Positions 1-12,125 of a DNA stretch of 64,000 bases are shown here, piece after piece (position 1 is the stretch's first letter; each line of letters begins with the position of its first letter). Where the stretch lies: NCBI GenBank assembly GCA_021018995.1, contig CM037588.1, forward strand, positions 141,481,725-141,545,724. Direction: 5' to 3'. The translations under genes and the position numbers were made by a program. A model generated the notes under the pieces. The model was not told the DNA's origin, searched no databases, and worked only from the letters and a program-made list of their open reading frames with translations. Source of the DNA: Chloranthus sessilifolius (lineage: Eukaryota > Streptophyta > Magnoliopsida > Chloranthales > Chloranthaceae).

Positions 1-299
1 CGATGGGCAGTGATGAAGTGGAAGGAGCAAACTGTGATTAGTCCTGTGGGGGGGGAGGGGTGGATAACAGTGGGTAAGTCTAGTTGTGAGGGAGGGGATA
101 GGTTGGGGTGCTTGTGTATGTTTGTCTGAATGTTGGAGGGGTAGGATAAGAGGGGGATGGAGGGTATAGGGGAAAGGAAAATGGAGTAGGCTTAGTAGAA
201 GCAGGGGGTGATGGGGGGGGGGAAATGGGAATGGTGAAAGGGATGAAAGAGAATGGTGTTGTTGTGGGGATTAAAGGGATTGTTGGTGGTGGGGGGGGG

Positions 300-2103
300 G
301 GTTAGGAGTTAGGGCTGAAGTTTGTCTAGGTCTCTTTGTCAGTGGAAATGTCCAGGGGGGGTGTAGGGGATTGTTGAGGGATGGGTGGGTTGGTTAATGT
401 CTGAAGGGTGGATTGGATGGATGTGAGTTCAGTCTGCATCTGGTCCTATGTGTGTATAGTGGTGAATAATTGGGATTGGATGTCTTGGATAAGGGATAGG
501 ATAAGTGTCAGTGTGTCGGGGCTGGGAGGTTGAGTCTGTGTAGAAGAGGGCACTGGTTGGAAAGGTGAGGAAGGTGCATGATGGAAAGTGGAGGGAGGGG
601 GAGAGTGGGGTTCTGATGAGTGATGATGGGATGTAGTTGGAGAGTCCGGGAGGGGGGTGTAGTGGCTGGGCATGGTGTCAAGGAAACTAGCCATAAAGGC
701 TTGGAATCCTATGGTTGTGTTAAGGTGTAAGTCAATGTCTGTGAGGGGGGATGTAGTAGGTATGGCTGGGGTGGTGTCTTCTTCAAGGTGAGTTGTGTCA
801 CTTGGGAAAGAAGGGATTGTGGGAGGTGTCTAGGATGTGGTGGGGATTGTCTCAGTGATTTTCCATTTTTTATAGGAAATGAGTGGAGGGCTGTCAGGTT
901 TATGTGTAGCTGATGGGGGTATTGCGGCTGTGTACTGAGGTAGGGTAGGGGATGGGGAGTCCTCCCAAGTACCAATCATAGGTGAAGGGAGAGTGGGCAT
1001 AGATGATGAAAATAGAGGAGGGTGAGAGATAGATGGAAGAGGGGTAGTGGATGCAGGAGTAAAAGGTGGAGTGGCTGAGGTGGCTACTGCAGTAGTGGTG
1101 GTCATGACAAGCTCTAGAAGCACCTCCTTGGTAGCAGGGGTAGAACTTGTTATAGCTGCCTCTTCTGCTTGCTTGGGAAGGGCCTGAGCCTCAGCTTTCT
1201 TCTTCTTTTGGGCCTCCATCAGGCTCCTGCTGATTCCCCATTGCCTCTTGGCAAAAGTAGTAGGGGTAAGGGTGGTAGTCTACTCAGTTTTCGCTATCTT
1301 GTACCCCCCTTTGATTAGCAGTAAGGTAATGACTCTAGCATAAGGGAGTGTGTGAGGCTTCTTGTTCGTCCCTAACTTCTCCACCAGGTCCTTCATTGCC
1401 TCAAAGATTAGCCAGGCTGCATGGAAGCCATGGCCCAGGTAGAAGGAGTAGACTACATCAGCAATAGGGGATCTCCTCTCCTGCTGATGGCCTGAGCAAT
1501 ATATGTTCTTTCTTAGGACCTAGTCCATGAAATGGAGTCCAGGCTCCAACTCCCTTCTTCTGATCGAGTCCCCTGAGGCCTTTAATCCTCTGGTCAACTC
1601 CCTTGCAATTGCATCAATGGAGGCGCTCAGGGGGGGGCCATATCCACAGCTAGGGTCGAATGCGGCTGAGATGCCTAAAACTTTAGCAATCACCTTGGGG
1701 CTCACTAGCATCTCAAAATCGTCAATCAACACCAACAAGCATACTTGTCCATCCTTGTCCTTCTTGACCCTGATGTGCTGATAAAATAGTTACACTAGCC
1801 TAGGGTAGGTTAGTGCTGGAATTCCTCTCATCAAGGGTATCAGGCCCACTTTGCTCATAAACTGCACGGCAGGGGCAGAGAGAGGCTCCTTCTCAAAAAA
1901 TGGTAGGTCAAAAGCTGTCTCGGGTTCCAATGGGATTGAAACCATGAGCTCTGAATGAGTAGAAAACTTAGGGGTTAGCTCCTCCGCCTCCTCAACCACT
2001 TCCTTCCCTTTTTTCTATCCTTTGGACGTTTTTACCTTCTTAGCCGCAGGCTCAACAGGGGCCTTATCCTTCCCCTTTCTCTTCTGTGCACTCTTAGGAG
2101 CCA
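300..2103 (-). pseudogene. 3' ORF of element C, 'putative plant transposon protein' family, broken
   Basis: The frame starts at an ATG at 2103 with a basic N-terminus (MAPKSAQKRKGKDK, then KKVKTSK), like a nuclear localisation signal. It then has the family motif YPRLV-stop-LFYQ near 1790 and the downstream motif YARVITLLLIKGGYKI near 1310. The tail (about 1219 to 300) is rich in Pro, Ser and Thr. At least four stops or frameshifts interrupt it. The family is annotated in plants as a putative plant transposon protein domain (Pfam PF20167, from memory) and occupies the position often called env-like in Athila. I see no signal peptide or membrane span that would support an envelope. Its molecular role is unknown. 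Confidence 0.72.
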
Positions 2104-2392
2104 TTTCAAACTCTATCTTCGAATATGAGGAATGGAGACGGAGATCTAAGGGCTTACCCTAAAATCCTAGGGTTTGGTTTGATCTGAAGCACAGGGCACT
2201 GCGAGATCTCTGAGCAGAGGGCAATAGATGGGGGTGATGCTAGGAACAACTCTATAGATTCATGGAGTGAATGATGAGCTTTAGGATTGATGCTGGAGGA
2301 GAGAGGGGGAAGAGTGCTAGAAGCTAGGGTTTCACAGAGGGAAGAAGGAAGAGAATAATAGAAAGGGAGAGAAGCGCGGGGTTAAAATACTT
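2104..2392 (-). promoter_or_regulatory. Promoter-like leader of the C 3' ORF
   Basis: On the minus strand a weak TATA-like stretch (TATTTTAA, plus positions 2382-2389) is followed by a pyrimidine-rich leader with AAACCCTAG motifs running to the ATG at 2103. This composition resembles a plant core promoter and 5' UTR. It directly follows the motif array at 2395-2925. The promoter role is inferred. Confidence 0.4.
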
Positions 2393-2394
2393 AT

Positions 2395-2925
2395 CTTGAA
2401 GCTCGGCGCGCTTTGGAACATCTGGTCGCGGGATTGGAAATGAACCTAGCAAAGGTTCTATTCAATTTGGATTGTGCGACAATCTCCCAGGTTGGCCTTG
2501 GAGTGCGCAACAGTATGTGATGAATTCATGTAAATTGTGCGAGCGGCTCCCAGGTCTCCATTTAGATTGCGTGAAAAGCTCTGAGGTTCACTTAGAATCT
2601 CGCGATAGCCTTAGAATCATGCGATAGCTAATGAAGTATTCCTGTTGAATTGCGCGAGAGTCTCCCAGGTGTCCCTTTGAACCTCGCGATAGCCTTTGAA
2701 TCTCGCGATAACTAATGAATAGCTCTATGTGGATCGCGCGAGAGGATCTTAGGTGCACTTGAATCTCGCGACAGCTATTGAATGTTTTCATGTGAACTGC
2801 GCGAGAGTCTCTTAGGCTTCCTTTTTATCCTCGCGACAGCCTTAGAATCTCGCAGTAGCTGATGAAGTATGTTGTTTGTAGTACGCGAGAGCCTCCCAAG
2901 CTTCCCTTTGGACCCAACGATAGCA
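2395..2925. repeat. Degenerate TCGCGA-type motif array, internal copy in C
   Basis: The core TCGCGA (within CTCGCGATAGC) and the related GCGCGAGAG recur, clearest from 2600 to 2925, roughly every 30-60 bases with degenerate spacers. The same cores form arrays in all three LTRs of the family (around 9390-10010, 16540-17165 and 20620-21060) and in element B at 12503-12690. The stretch is non-coding: the small ORFs across it are repeats of the motif. Confidence 0.75.
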
Positions 2926-2929
2926 AAGT

Positions 2930-3260
2930 AGAAAATAGAGAGCATGTGCTATCTGTTTTGCCATTTCCAGTGTGCTGTGGTTGGATCCTAGTCATGACTC
3001 TCACCATGGGTACCTCTAGACACATTAAAAATCAACCATTCAAGCAAGGACAACAAAAATCAACCTCCCACATTATGCATTCAAACACAAACTATCAATT
3101 AAAGAACAGTAAGCATCAAACCAGGCATATAAAGTTCAAACCAGACAGGTCCAAATTCAGATGGGATCACTACCAATTCCTAGAGAATTTAAATAAAAGA
3201 AAGTAAGATAAATCTATCAAAATCAAAGTACATATGATACAGTAATGATACACCTGTGGA
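2930..3260. other. Spacer between integrase and the array in C
   Basis: AT-rich, non-coding sequence downstream of the integrase stop. No motif was recognised. Confidence 0.5.
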
Positions 3261-4500
3261 TCAGTTTAAAGAAGGATCCTCTTGAAAGTGAATGGTGTTC
3301 ATGGGTTCGGCAGGTTTTTCAAAACAAGGCTTAAACCTCTGACCATTCACCTTCAAGGTTTTTTCAGACTTGGGATCCTTGATTTCCACAACACCAGATG
3401 GGGAAACATGCATGACAATGTAGGGACCTTCCCATCTGGATTTCAATTTGCCAGGAAAATATTTAAGTTTGGAGTTAAACAACCAAACCTTGTCACCAGC
3501 TATGAAACTCTTTCTCAACAGCCCCTTGTCAAAGAAAGCTTTGGACCTTTCCTTAGAGATCCTGGCATTGGCATACGCATCCATCCTTTGTTCTTCCAAT
3601 TTTGACAGCTGCAGCAACCTGTGATGACCAGCAGAAGTTAGGTCTAGATTTAAATGTTTAATGGCCCAATAAGCCCTGTGTTCTAACTCCACTAGGAGAT
3701 GATAAGCCTTGCCATAAGCCAGTCTGAATGGGGACATACCAATGGGAGTCTTATAGGCAGTCCTATAATCCCACAGTGCATCATTAAGCTTGTCAGCCCA
3801 ATCTTTCCTATCAGTCCTCACAGTCTTCTCAAGGATGCGCTTGATTTCCCTATTTGAAATTTCAACTTGCCCACTGGTTTGTGGGTGGTAGGGAGTAGCA
3901 ATCCTATGGGTGATAGAATATTTCCTGAGCAAGCTCTCGAAATTTCTATTGCAGAAATGGCTACCCCCATCACTGATAATGGCTATAGGGGTGCCAAATC
4001 TTGAGAAGATATTCTGCTTTATAAACTTGAGGACAACCTGATTATCATTAGTTCTTGTGGCAATGGCTTCTACCCATTTCGAAACGTAATCCATGCCACT
4101 AAGATGAAATGAAAACCATTTGAAGGAGGAAAGGGGCTCATAAAGTCAATACCCCACACATCAAACAGTTCCACAACAAGGATGGGCTATAAAGGCATTG
4201 GGTTTCTTTTGGACAGCCCTCCTAATTTTTTGACATCTTTCATAGGTCCTGCAGTGTGTATTGGCATCTCTGAAAAGAGAAGGCCAATAGAACCCACACT
4301 GCAAGACTTTATCAGCTATTTTTCTTCCACTAAAGTGGCCTCCACAGGCATTTTCATGGTACATGGCCAGAATACTAGGGACATTACTCTCGAGAACATA
4401 TTTCCGGATGATCTGGTATGCACAGTACTTGTATAAGCAAGGTTCTTCCCAGAAAAAGAATTTAACCTGTGAGAAAAACAGGTCTTTGTACATTTTCGTC
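3261..4500 (-). pseudogene. Integrase of element C, broken
   Basis: The integrase would insert element cDNA into the host chromosome. The N-terminal zinc-binding part (about 4493-4161) shows the two His in YHENACGGH and Cys in HCRTYERC; one zinc Cys looks replaced by Tyr. The first catalytic Asp lies in GIDF near 4150, in a short out-of-frame stretch. The main ORF (4094-3261, 277 aa) has the second Asp in IISDGG (residue 42) and the Glu in GQVEIS (residue 78), giving the DX35E spacing. A GPY/F-type C-terminus follows (RWEGPYIV) and no chromodomain is seen, as expected for Athila. Stops and a frameshift between these pieces make it inactive. Confidence 0.88.
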
Positions 4501-4550
4501 CAATGGGTAGAAATCTTATCTATAACTAGATAATTGACAATATGTGCATA

Positions 4551-4905
4551 CTAGGGATCCAAGGATTGGATGGCAAACAATTGCTCATCCGGGAAGACAT
4601 CATTTGTAGCAAGGTCATCAAGACCTTTTTCCAAAACAATTCTGGACAAGTGGTCAGCCACCACATTTTCTACACCCTTTTTGTCCTTGATTTCGATGTT
4701 AAACTCCTGCAACAGGAGTATCCATCTAATCAACCTGGGCTTTGCATCCTTCTTGGACAATAGGTACTGCAATGCTGAGTGGTCAGTGAAAATTACAGTT
4801 TTAGACCCAAGTAGGTAAGGTCTAAACTTGTCCACAACAAAAACCACTGCCAGAAGCTCTTTCTCAGTTGTTGTGTAATTCAGCTAAGCTTCAGCAAGTG
4901 ATTTG
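4551..4905 (-). pseudogene. RNase H domain of element C
   Basis: This is the Ty3-type RNase H that follows RT and removes RNA from the RNA:DNA hybrid. The motifs [18 protein letters not shown] and VVADHLSR lie in order, as in Ty3/gypsy polyproteins. A TAG separates it from RT near 4884 and another stop ends it at 4551, so the polyprotein is broken here. No second RNase H is present, unlike element G. Confidence 0.85.
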
Positions 4906-5945
4906 CTGAGATAGGCAATGACCACATGCAGCTTATCTTTTCTCTGGCCCAAGACAGCACCTATTGCCAAGTCGGATGCATCACACATCAACTCGAAGGG
5001 CAGGGTATAGTCAGGTGTTTGGAGTACAGGGGCAGGGGTGAGGCAAATTTTTAAAGTTTCGAAAGCCTCAAGATATTCAGCAGAAAAGTCAAAGGGCACA
5101 TCCTGGCAGAGCAGGTGGCACATTGGTTTAGCAATTTTGCTGAAGTCTTTGATGAACCTCCTGTAGAATCCAGCATGTCCAAGGAAAGATCTGATTTGCT
5201 TGACTGTTCTTGGAGGGGGCAAATTTGCAATGAGGTCAACTTTGGCCTTGCCTACATCAGTTCCATCTTTAGAGACTACATGGCCTAGCACAATTCCTTG
5301 TGTTACCATGAAGTGGCTATTTTCCAAACTTAAGACCAAATTGGTCTCCTCACATCTTTGTAAGATCAGGTGGAGGTGTTGTAGACATTGGTCAAAGCTA
5401 TCCCCATAAACCAAAAAATCATCCATAAAAATTTCTAAGAATTTGTCAATCATATCAGAAAATATGGCATACATACACCTCTGAAAGGTAGCTGGAGCAT
5501 TACACAGCCCAAAAGGCATCATTCTGTAAGCAAAGGTGTCAAAAGGGCAAGTAAATGTAGTTTTCTCTTGATCGAGAGGGTGCACAGGGATCTGGTTGTA
5601 CCCTGAGTACCCATCAAGAAAACAGTAAAAAACTTTCCCAGCCAACTTATCCAAAATTTGATCAATAAAGGGGAGAGAGAAGTGGTCTTTTCTGGTCTTG
5701 GAGTTGAGCTTACGATAATCAATGCAAACTCTCCAGCCAGTGGTCTCCCTGGCTGGTCTAAGCTCTCCAGACTCAGTTGTTATCACTGTTATGCCAGACT
5801 TCTTGGGCACCACCTGAATAGGTGCCACCCATTCAGAATCAGAAATGGGGTAAATTACCCCAGCATCCAGCAATTTGATGATTTCTTTTAGGACCACCTC
5901 CTGCATGTGACGATTCAGTTTCCTATGCATTTCCCTGGAGGGTGT
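4884..5945 (-). pseudogene. Reverse transcriptase of element C
   Basis: A 348-codon open stretch carries the ordered RT blocks: VCIDYRKLN (residues 68-76), FLDGYSGYNQ with the first catalytic Asp (106), MPFGLCNAPATFQ (138-150) and IFMDD with the paired Asp (170-171). FMDD takes the place of the commoner YMDD/YVDD box. The sequence is otherwise complete for a Ty3/gypsy RT, which copies element RNA to DNA in virus-like particles. A TGA separates it from the upstream linker at about 5945. Confidence 0.92.
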
Positions 5946-6540
5946 TCAGCCCTCCTCTAGATGGATCCTATGCATACAGATTGATGCATCAATCCCTCCT
6001 AGATCAGCAATGGTCCAGCCAATTGCCTTCTTGTGCTTCCTCAAAACTGTTAGCAATTCATCTTCTTGCTCATTGGTAAGAGAAGAGGAGATAATTACAG
6101 GAAGTTTTTCATCTTTCTCAAGGAAAGCATATTTCAATGTCTCTAGAAGCTTCTTGAGCTCCAGGTCAGGGGCTTGTTGGATGGATGGTAGGATTAATGC
6201 TTTGTTGGTTTGAGGAAGGGGCAGCAATGTAGGTTTCCACTTGGAATGCTGCACTAAGCCCACAGAAGACTCCAATGGGGACATGTCTTCTGGCATTAAA
6301 GCTAGGCTTCCTTCTTCTACCATGTTCCAAACTTCAGTTAAATTTGTGACAATGTTGCCCCACTCCAGCAGAGTGGGCAGTTCTTCTTCAACAACTTCTT
6401 CTAGTACATCCACTGCAAAGCATTCCTCATTATTCAGCTGAGGGTACTTTGCACTGTTGTACACATTAAGCTCAACTTTCATATGTCCAAAAGTTACCTC
6501 CATGATCCTAGACCTACATTGGCAGTGGCCAAGATGGTCT
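5946..6540 (-). pseudogene. Linker between protease and RT of element C
   Basis: A 216-codon open stretch without catalytic motifs. It contains an acidic segment (VLEEVVEEELP), then PDLELKKLLETLKYAFL and KHKKAIGWTIADL. The last two are the conserved run into RT in Athila-type polyproteins (the 'LKPLP..LKYAFL' and 'AIGW' region). It is out of frame with the protease ORF, with the shift at about 6514-6596. Confidence 0.8.
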
Positions 6541-7008
6541 GCCCAAAATAATAGGTATCGGGGATGTACTCTTGTTGCAGCCCATATCCAAAACAAGGAA
6601 GTCTGCAGGGTAGAAGAACTTGTCTACCCCCACTATGACATTCTCGACCACTCCCATGAGTCTCCTCTCAGACCTATCAGCCATCAATAGTACAATGGGG
6701 GTGGGTTTAAGCTCCCCCAAACCTAGCTGCTGATACACACTGTATGGCAGCAGGTTAACACTGGCTCCAAGGTCTAGAAGGGCCCTTCCAATTATGTGGT
6801 TGTCAATTATACAGGGAATAGTGGGTATCTCTTGGTCTTGCAAATTCTCAGGCATTATCATGCTTAATACAGAATTAACTGTCAAATGGCCTCTGGCCTT
6901 CCTTTTTTGAGTACAAAGGTCTTTCAGAAATTTTGCATAGGCTGGGACCTGTCGGATTGCATCAAGTAGGGGAAAATTGATTTTTACCTGCTTAAAGGTC
7001 TCCATCAT
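6514..7008 (-). pseudogene. Aspartic protease of element C
   Basis: A 164-codon stretch with the retropepsin active site LLDLGASVNLLP (Asp79) and the downstream IILGRPS. DLGA in place of DSGA/DTGA is typical of Athila proteins. The enzyme would cleave the Gag-Pol polyprotein. It is separated from gag by a stop at about 7018 and shifts frame at its C-terminal end. Confidence 0.88.
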
Positions 7009-7017
7009 TTCCTCTAT

Positions 7018-7664
7018 CTATGCATTCCCCTTATCAAAAGGGGCAGGGCCACTCAAAGCTTGAGGAAATGGCAGCTGAGGGGCTGCTGGTTCCTCAGCTA
7101 CAAGCCTATGATTGAACTTTTCTTTTTTTCTTTTTTCTTGTTTTATCTCCTGCTGAGGCTCAACTACAGTCTCTTTATTTTTCCCTTGTTGAAGGGTAGT
7201 AGGCAATTCTTGACTCTGTGCTCTAACAAAGTCCTTATCACTTTCACTCGACATTTCTTTGGGAATGACCTCTCCTTGTTCCTTTCCTACCTGGTTGTCT
7301 ACCAGCCTGCCAGACCTTAGGGCAATGATGGCATTAGCCCCCTCAAAATTTGAGGAGCCTTCTCCAATTGAATATTGGCCCTTAGGGTTGGCTATTGGCT
7401 GGCTTGACAACCTGCCCTCTTCTCTTTTGGCCAAGGCATTGGCTATTTGGCCCAGCTGCTCTTCTATTTTCTTTATACTTTGACTGTGAGAAGTCACAGT
7501 CTGATTCAAGGGTCCAAGGCTTGTAATTAGGTCAAAACCTGGTCCTCGAAAGAAGCACTTCGGGGCTGAGGTGGGGGAACTACCAGCTGATTTTATTGTT
7601 GGGGCTGCTGCTGATGTTAGAAACTTGACCTTGGGGCATATCCCTGGTTAAACTGCTGCTGTGG
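7018..7664 (-). pseudogene. Gag C-terminal part and linker of element C, second half of split gag
   Basis: This continues the gag interrupted by element B. It starts with a Gln-rich segment with stops (about 7664-7510), then 163 open codons containing QSIKKIEEQLGQIANALAKR and REEGRLSSQP, a charged linker and PQLPFPQAL. The same LxALAKREEGRL segment occurs in gag B (near 13190) and in D (ALNKRDEGRLSSQP near 36000), which places it just downstream of the zinc knuckle in this lineage. Confidence 0.82.
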
Positions 7665-10204
7665 TGTTGTGACATCTCAGTGTACTTGTTTTATTTGTTG
7701 GTGGTAAAAACAATTTAAAATCAAAGAAAGAGTAAAACAGGGGATGGAATCAGCACAACTGAGAAATCCTAGACCTGCAAGATACAGGGTCCATTTGTAG
7801 CAAGTTTTGATAAGTAAGAGTTTGTCCCACAGGGAAAGGTGATCTACAGCTTCAAAGGAGCCATCTCTAGTAGTCCCTCCAGATCTGACTACAGATCTGG
7901 CAGCCCTAAAAGGAGGGAAGTTTAAGGTCACTTATTCTAAGTATTCTAAGATAGCCTAATGAGTTAACTACAGAAAGGGTTGAGAAGATGGATGGATTGT
8001 GGAAAATAAATATGAAAGGGTGAGAAGTAGGTTATTGAGTCTAGATCAGAGGAGTTTTGTAACTCAGATTCAGATTTGATGTTATGGAAATCCTGTCCAA
8101 TGGCTACATTATCACCAAAGAGGAGGAAGAATTCAACTCATCCCTGTGCCATAATCCAATCCCTTAAGGTTATAACCTGTCCACTTAAATGGTCACAGAC
8201 TATCCCATAGGGGAACCACAATCCAGAGATGGGTCAAAGCAAATTAATCATTGTAGGCACTATTTCATCCAGGCTACAAGCTCAGGAAATCCATAGGGAA
8301 CCTCAACCTCTAAAGCCCTATGTGTGGGGCTAAGGCTGTATAGGACCATGATAGGCCAGACACATAGAACCAACAAGAGATTGAGTACCACCTTAGATCT
8401 AGCTGTCCATTGCTTGAGTGGGGCTGCAATGGTCCAGTCACAACCCTACAATCTCCATAACCAGATCAGATCTAACATTTGATGGCGGGTCTATACAAAT
8501 ATATGGGGAGTCTGCCTCTGCACAATCTCCTACCAGGCTTAGCAGCTCAGGCTCAGGGAAGAAGGATCCATCTTGGATCGGCGGATTGGATTCACCCTAA
8601 GGCTATAGCCTGTCCACTTAAATGGTCACAGACTATCCCAGAGGCTATCCTCCTCATGGATCCCAAGACAAAACAAGTTAATTGCTGCTACCACCATGGT
8701 CAGAAGGCTACCAGTTCAGGCTCCCATGGGAATTTCAGATCTAGTGGGTCCTGTGGTGGGGCAAAGGCTGTATAGGACCGTGATAGCCCAGACACACAGG
8801 TCACTTGGATCTGAGTGGATCCTTAGAATCAGTCCTCCATTGCTTTGAAACACAGCCAAAGCAATGGCGGATCACAAGGCAGCAACCTTGCACAGAACAG
8901 CTCACAAATACACAAATCCCATAAGAGTACAAATCCTATTACAAAAACTCCATTAATCTAACCTCAATAGACATACAAAGGCATGGCCAGCAAGTGCTGA
9001 GCCATGGAGAGAAGAAAAAGAAGAAAAAGAAAACTACTTACAGTTACAGGAAGAACAAGAACGGAAAAGAAAATTAGAAAATCTGAGATAGGAGTTCCTC
9101 TTCTAAATTCTAACTCAAAGTCTCCTTTCTTTTTCTTTCCTCCTCTTTAAACCTAAACCAGGCTTAGGTTTATATAGCAGTGGTGTGACGGCGCATTAGG
9201 GTTAGGAAACCCTAATTTTGACGATGCCACATGGCCGAATAATGATCCTTGGATGCCTCAGGGCGCGTGCACGGAGATTTAAGCGTCGGAGTACGTGCCC
9301 TAATCCTTGGAAATCCCTAGAAAGTCCTCTACAGAATGATGGAAGTTAGAGTTCAGAGCTTCACCAGGTTGCAGTCGATTCCCAGACTTGTCGCGTGGTA
9401 GCTCTAGTCTTCGCGTGGTTGAGTTTAACATTAAAGCTTCAGACGTCGCGTGATTACAGCTTCTTGATGCTTTGAGTAGTCGCGAGGTAGACAGTTAAGC
9501 TCTCGCTGGGTTGGGCTTCACGCAGTTGGATTGATAATTGTGAATAGCATGAGAACTGTGCGAGCTTTCCACTTCACTTTGCGAGGCTAATTCTGGCTTT
9601 CGCGAGACTGCTTTCTTTCTGAACAGCGCGAGAATTGCGCGAGAAGTTCACTTCTTAATGGATCTTCGCGAGGCGTTGAGGCTTTTCTGAACTGCGCGAT
9701 AGGTTCTCTTGATATTTGCATCCCGCGGTTACTGTGCAACAGCTGCATGGGGTAGGATTCTGAAGCTCTCTCTCCTCAGCTATTTTGAGCGAACCGCGCG
9801 AGGGTGAGAGGGGTCTTCTTGAACTGCACGGGAGCTGCGCGACCTTTAACTTCTAAACTTCGCGAGAGCTGCACGACTCAAGGCTTCTGAAGCTCTTCTG
9901 TCACTCTACTGCGCGAGAACTTGTTTGTGAAGTCTTGGGACTTCGCGAAGACTGCGTGAAGTGTATTTTTCTGAATCCTCTAGAGCTTTGTCAGCTGCGC
10001 GAGGCTCTTCTATGGTCTGGATTCATGGTTCATTATTCTGAGGGACTTCTGGTACCAAAACAGGCTCCTTAGCAGGATTCATGGCCTTATTGCCCTGCTA
10101 TTTATTACCTACAGAAAACACTTAACAAGCATTTATTAGATGACTAAGGGTCTAATCAAAGGCTAAGTTAAGGGGTGAAAAGTGGTACTTTTCAGGTCTT
10201 AACA
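7665..10204 (-). repeat. 3' LTR of element B
   Basis: It matches 14858-17361 along its whole length with scattered substitutions and small indels. On the minus strand it starts TGTTAAGACC, directly after a polypurine-like GGTTTGGGAGTG. A TATA box (minus TATATAAA, plus 9169-9176) separates a TCGCGA-motif array (about 9390-10010, upstream) from the downstream part. Two related segments about 433 bases apart (near 8171 and 8604) show an old internal duplication. Confidence 0.9.
9388..10010. repeat. TCGCGA/GCGCGAG motif array in B 3' LTR
   Basis: Many copies of CGCGAG, GCGCGAG or TCGCG alternate with short spacers. The array lies upstream of the LTR TATA box on the minus strand, in the presumed U3. 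The CpG density is far above the surrounding sequence. Confidence 0.75.
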
Positions 10205-10250
10205 CACTCCCAAACCTAATCTTTGCTAGTCCCTTAGCAAAGTTATACTA
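10205..10250 (-). other. Polypurine tract region of element B
   Basis: On the minus strand GGGACTAGCAAAG is followed by TTAGGTTTGGGAGTG, which abuts the LTR start. The same wording precedes the 3' LTRs of D, E and H, so this is the plus-strand priming site of the lineage. Confidence 0.7.
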
Positions 10251-10270
10251 AATCAACTATAGAATTTAAA

Positions 10271-10393
10271 TGCCACTTTCGTAGGGAGCACGGATACATT
10301 TAGCATATGTACCAAGCCTTTTAAACCCCTAGGTGATCCCTAGTGGAGGAGTGAAGTCTCCTGAGGGTTTTCAGTGAAGACACCCACAAACTT
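10271..10393 (-). promoter_or_regulatory. Conserved 3' non-coding block, B copy
   Basis: Read on the minus strand: TGTGGGTGTCTTCACTGAAA, then CCTCAGGAGAC, CTCCACTAGGGATCACCTAG and finally CTACGAAAGTGGCA. Closely similar blocks occur at 28573-28693, 46591-46710 and 50706-50823, always 66-107 nt before the 3' LTR. It is non-coding in all four. A structured RNA role is possible but untested. Confidence 0.8.
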
Positions 10394-10399
10394 CTCAAT

Positions 10400-12125
10400 G
10401 AAGCAGTTAACAAAAGTGCAATTTATCAGATGAGCAGTCAAGGAACAGAGTTAGTTCACCTTTGAATCATTAAAAATATAAGAAATTCAAACACATTGGA
10501 TGCACAGAAATTTAAACAGTATAAGCTTCTCATGAAAGCATAACATTTTCGATCAGTTTACACCAAAGACACTACACATGTGTGTCAACATTGAGCTCAT
10601 CACTGGATCAAAAATTAGGTTGTAGATCATGCTTAATGCATTCAATATCAGACCCAAAACTCTCCAAGGCATACTCTCATAAAGAATTGTTGAGGGTTTC
10701 ATTTTCTCTCAAGCTCAAGAGCAGTTACATCCCCCAAATGGGTCTGTAAGCATGAGCATAGGCATAGCTCTGAAGTTCTGGCATCATTGACAGATCCTCA
10801 CCATAGATTGAACAACTCTCTGTCTCCATGACTCACTCAACTTTGGATCACAAGGGCTTTAACTGGGCTGTAATGTGGCTTATGGAGTGGGGTTAAAAAG
10901 AATGGAAGGTTGAAAAGGGGTTCAAAATTGAGAAATCAGTAGGTGAAAGAGGTGATTCATGACTTCACCTTCTTTGATTCAACGCCTTTCATCTTCTTTG
11001 AGGTTTTCAAATTTGAAGTGATCAGTTTCTCTTCTTGATTTCGATTTTTCCAATGAAAGTTCCCTCTTAACTCCTCTCTTACTCCTCTTCATTATTATTT
11101 TTGTTTCTTTTTGATGCATTTTTCTTCTTTTTATTTTGTTTTTGCTTTTCTGAAATGCCACCATTTTCTCAGTTACCATACTGCCAGACTTTGAGGTACT
11201 TCTTCTTTCTTCACCTAATGTTGACCATAGCTAGTCCATCTTCAACTCTTGTTCCTTTACCTTCTGAATTCTCAGAGTGAGGGTAAGGTTAAATCATATA
11301 CATAGGTTAAGGTGCAAGTACTCAGGTGTATTTTTGAAGAAATTTAGGATTTAAGGCTCAAAGGGGGTATGGACAAGGGCAGTTGCTTAAGGTTGGTCTA
11401 TTTAGGCTCAAACTGTCCAAGAGAAGGCCTTGATCCTTTCCTAAGCCTCATGAGTGCTGTCAGTTGTTTCAACTTGGAGTTGCCTAACTTCTAGTGAGCA
11501 CAGTGACTTAGCTAGTCCTTAGAGCTAGAAAAAAATTGCCTTAGTCACTCCTCAAAGAAAAAATTTTGTATAGTAGGCCCAAATCTCACTGGTTGTGGTC
11601 TTCCTTTGAATTCTTAAGTATGTCCTTACCTTTTTCTCTCTCTAGTGATTCATTCAGTGTTGATACAAGTGAGTGTCCTTGGTGATCTCATCATGGAGAT
11701 GTGAAATTTTAAAAATTTATACTGTCTAAAGTCTGGAAAAATTTTAAATTTTATTATTTTTCTGATTCTCCAGTGAACATGGTTCCATTTCCATATTACT
11801 CACATGATTATGCTGCACTTAGGTTAACTATTCCATTGGCAGGATCTGCCTGCCACACCCCCAAACCTATGAGGAGTAGTGTCCTCATTGGATCAAAGGT
11901 GTGTGTGCAGCAGATTGATTAAGGGCATAATAAAAGGAAACATCAAGAAAGAAAACAACCAAGAATAGAGAATTATACAGAATAACAAAAAAAGAAAATT
12001 TCATTAAGACTAAAAAAAAAAGAAAATTACAAAAAGAAAGAAGAAAGGAGAGATGGATCAAGGATGGGGGGGCTGAGAAGGTGGTGGAAGGGGTTGAGTG
12101 GAGGGGGCAGGGGATGGGGATGGTT
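10400..12125. other. 3' untranslated interior of element B
   Basis: AT-rich sequence without a credible gene. A Lys/Arg-rich 66-codon frame at 10979-11179 is low-complexity and looks accidental. Confidence 0.5.

Noticed and set aside
2588-3025. CRISPR-like regularly spaced palindromic repeats
   Set aside because: The repeats are degenerate, the spacing is uneven, and the setting is a plant retrotransposon with the same motif in its LTRs.
8418-8775. Short plus frames inside the B LTR
   Set aside because: They lie within the LTR and differ between the two copies by frame-changing indels.
10979-11179. Lys/Arg-rich 66-codon minus frame in element B
   Set aside because: Low-complexity A/G-rich sequence in a 3' untranslated region, with no motif and no counterpart in D or E.
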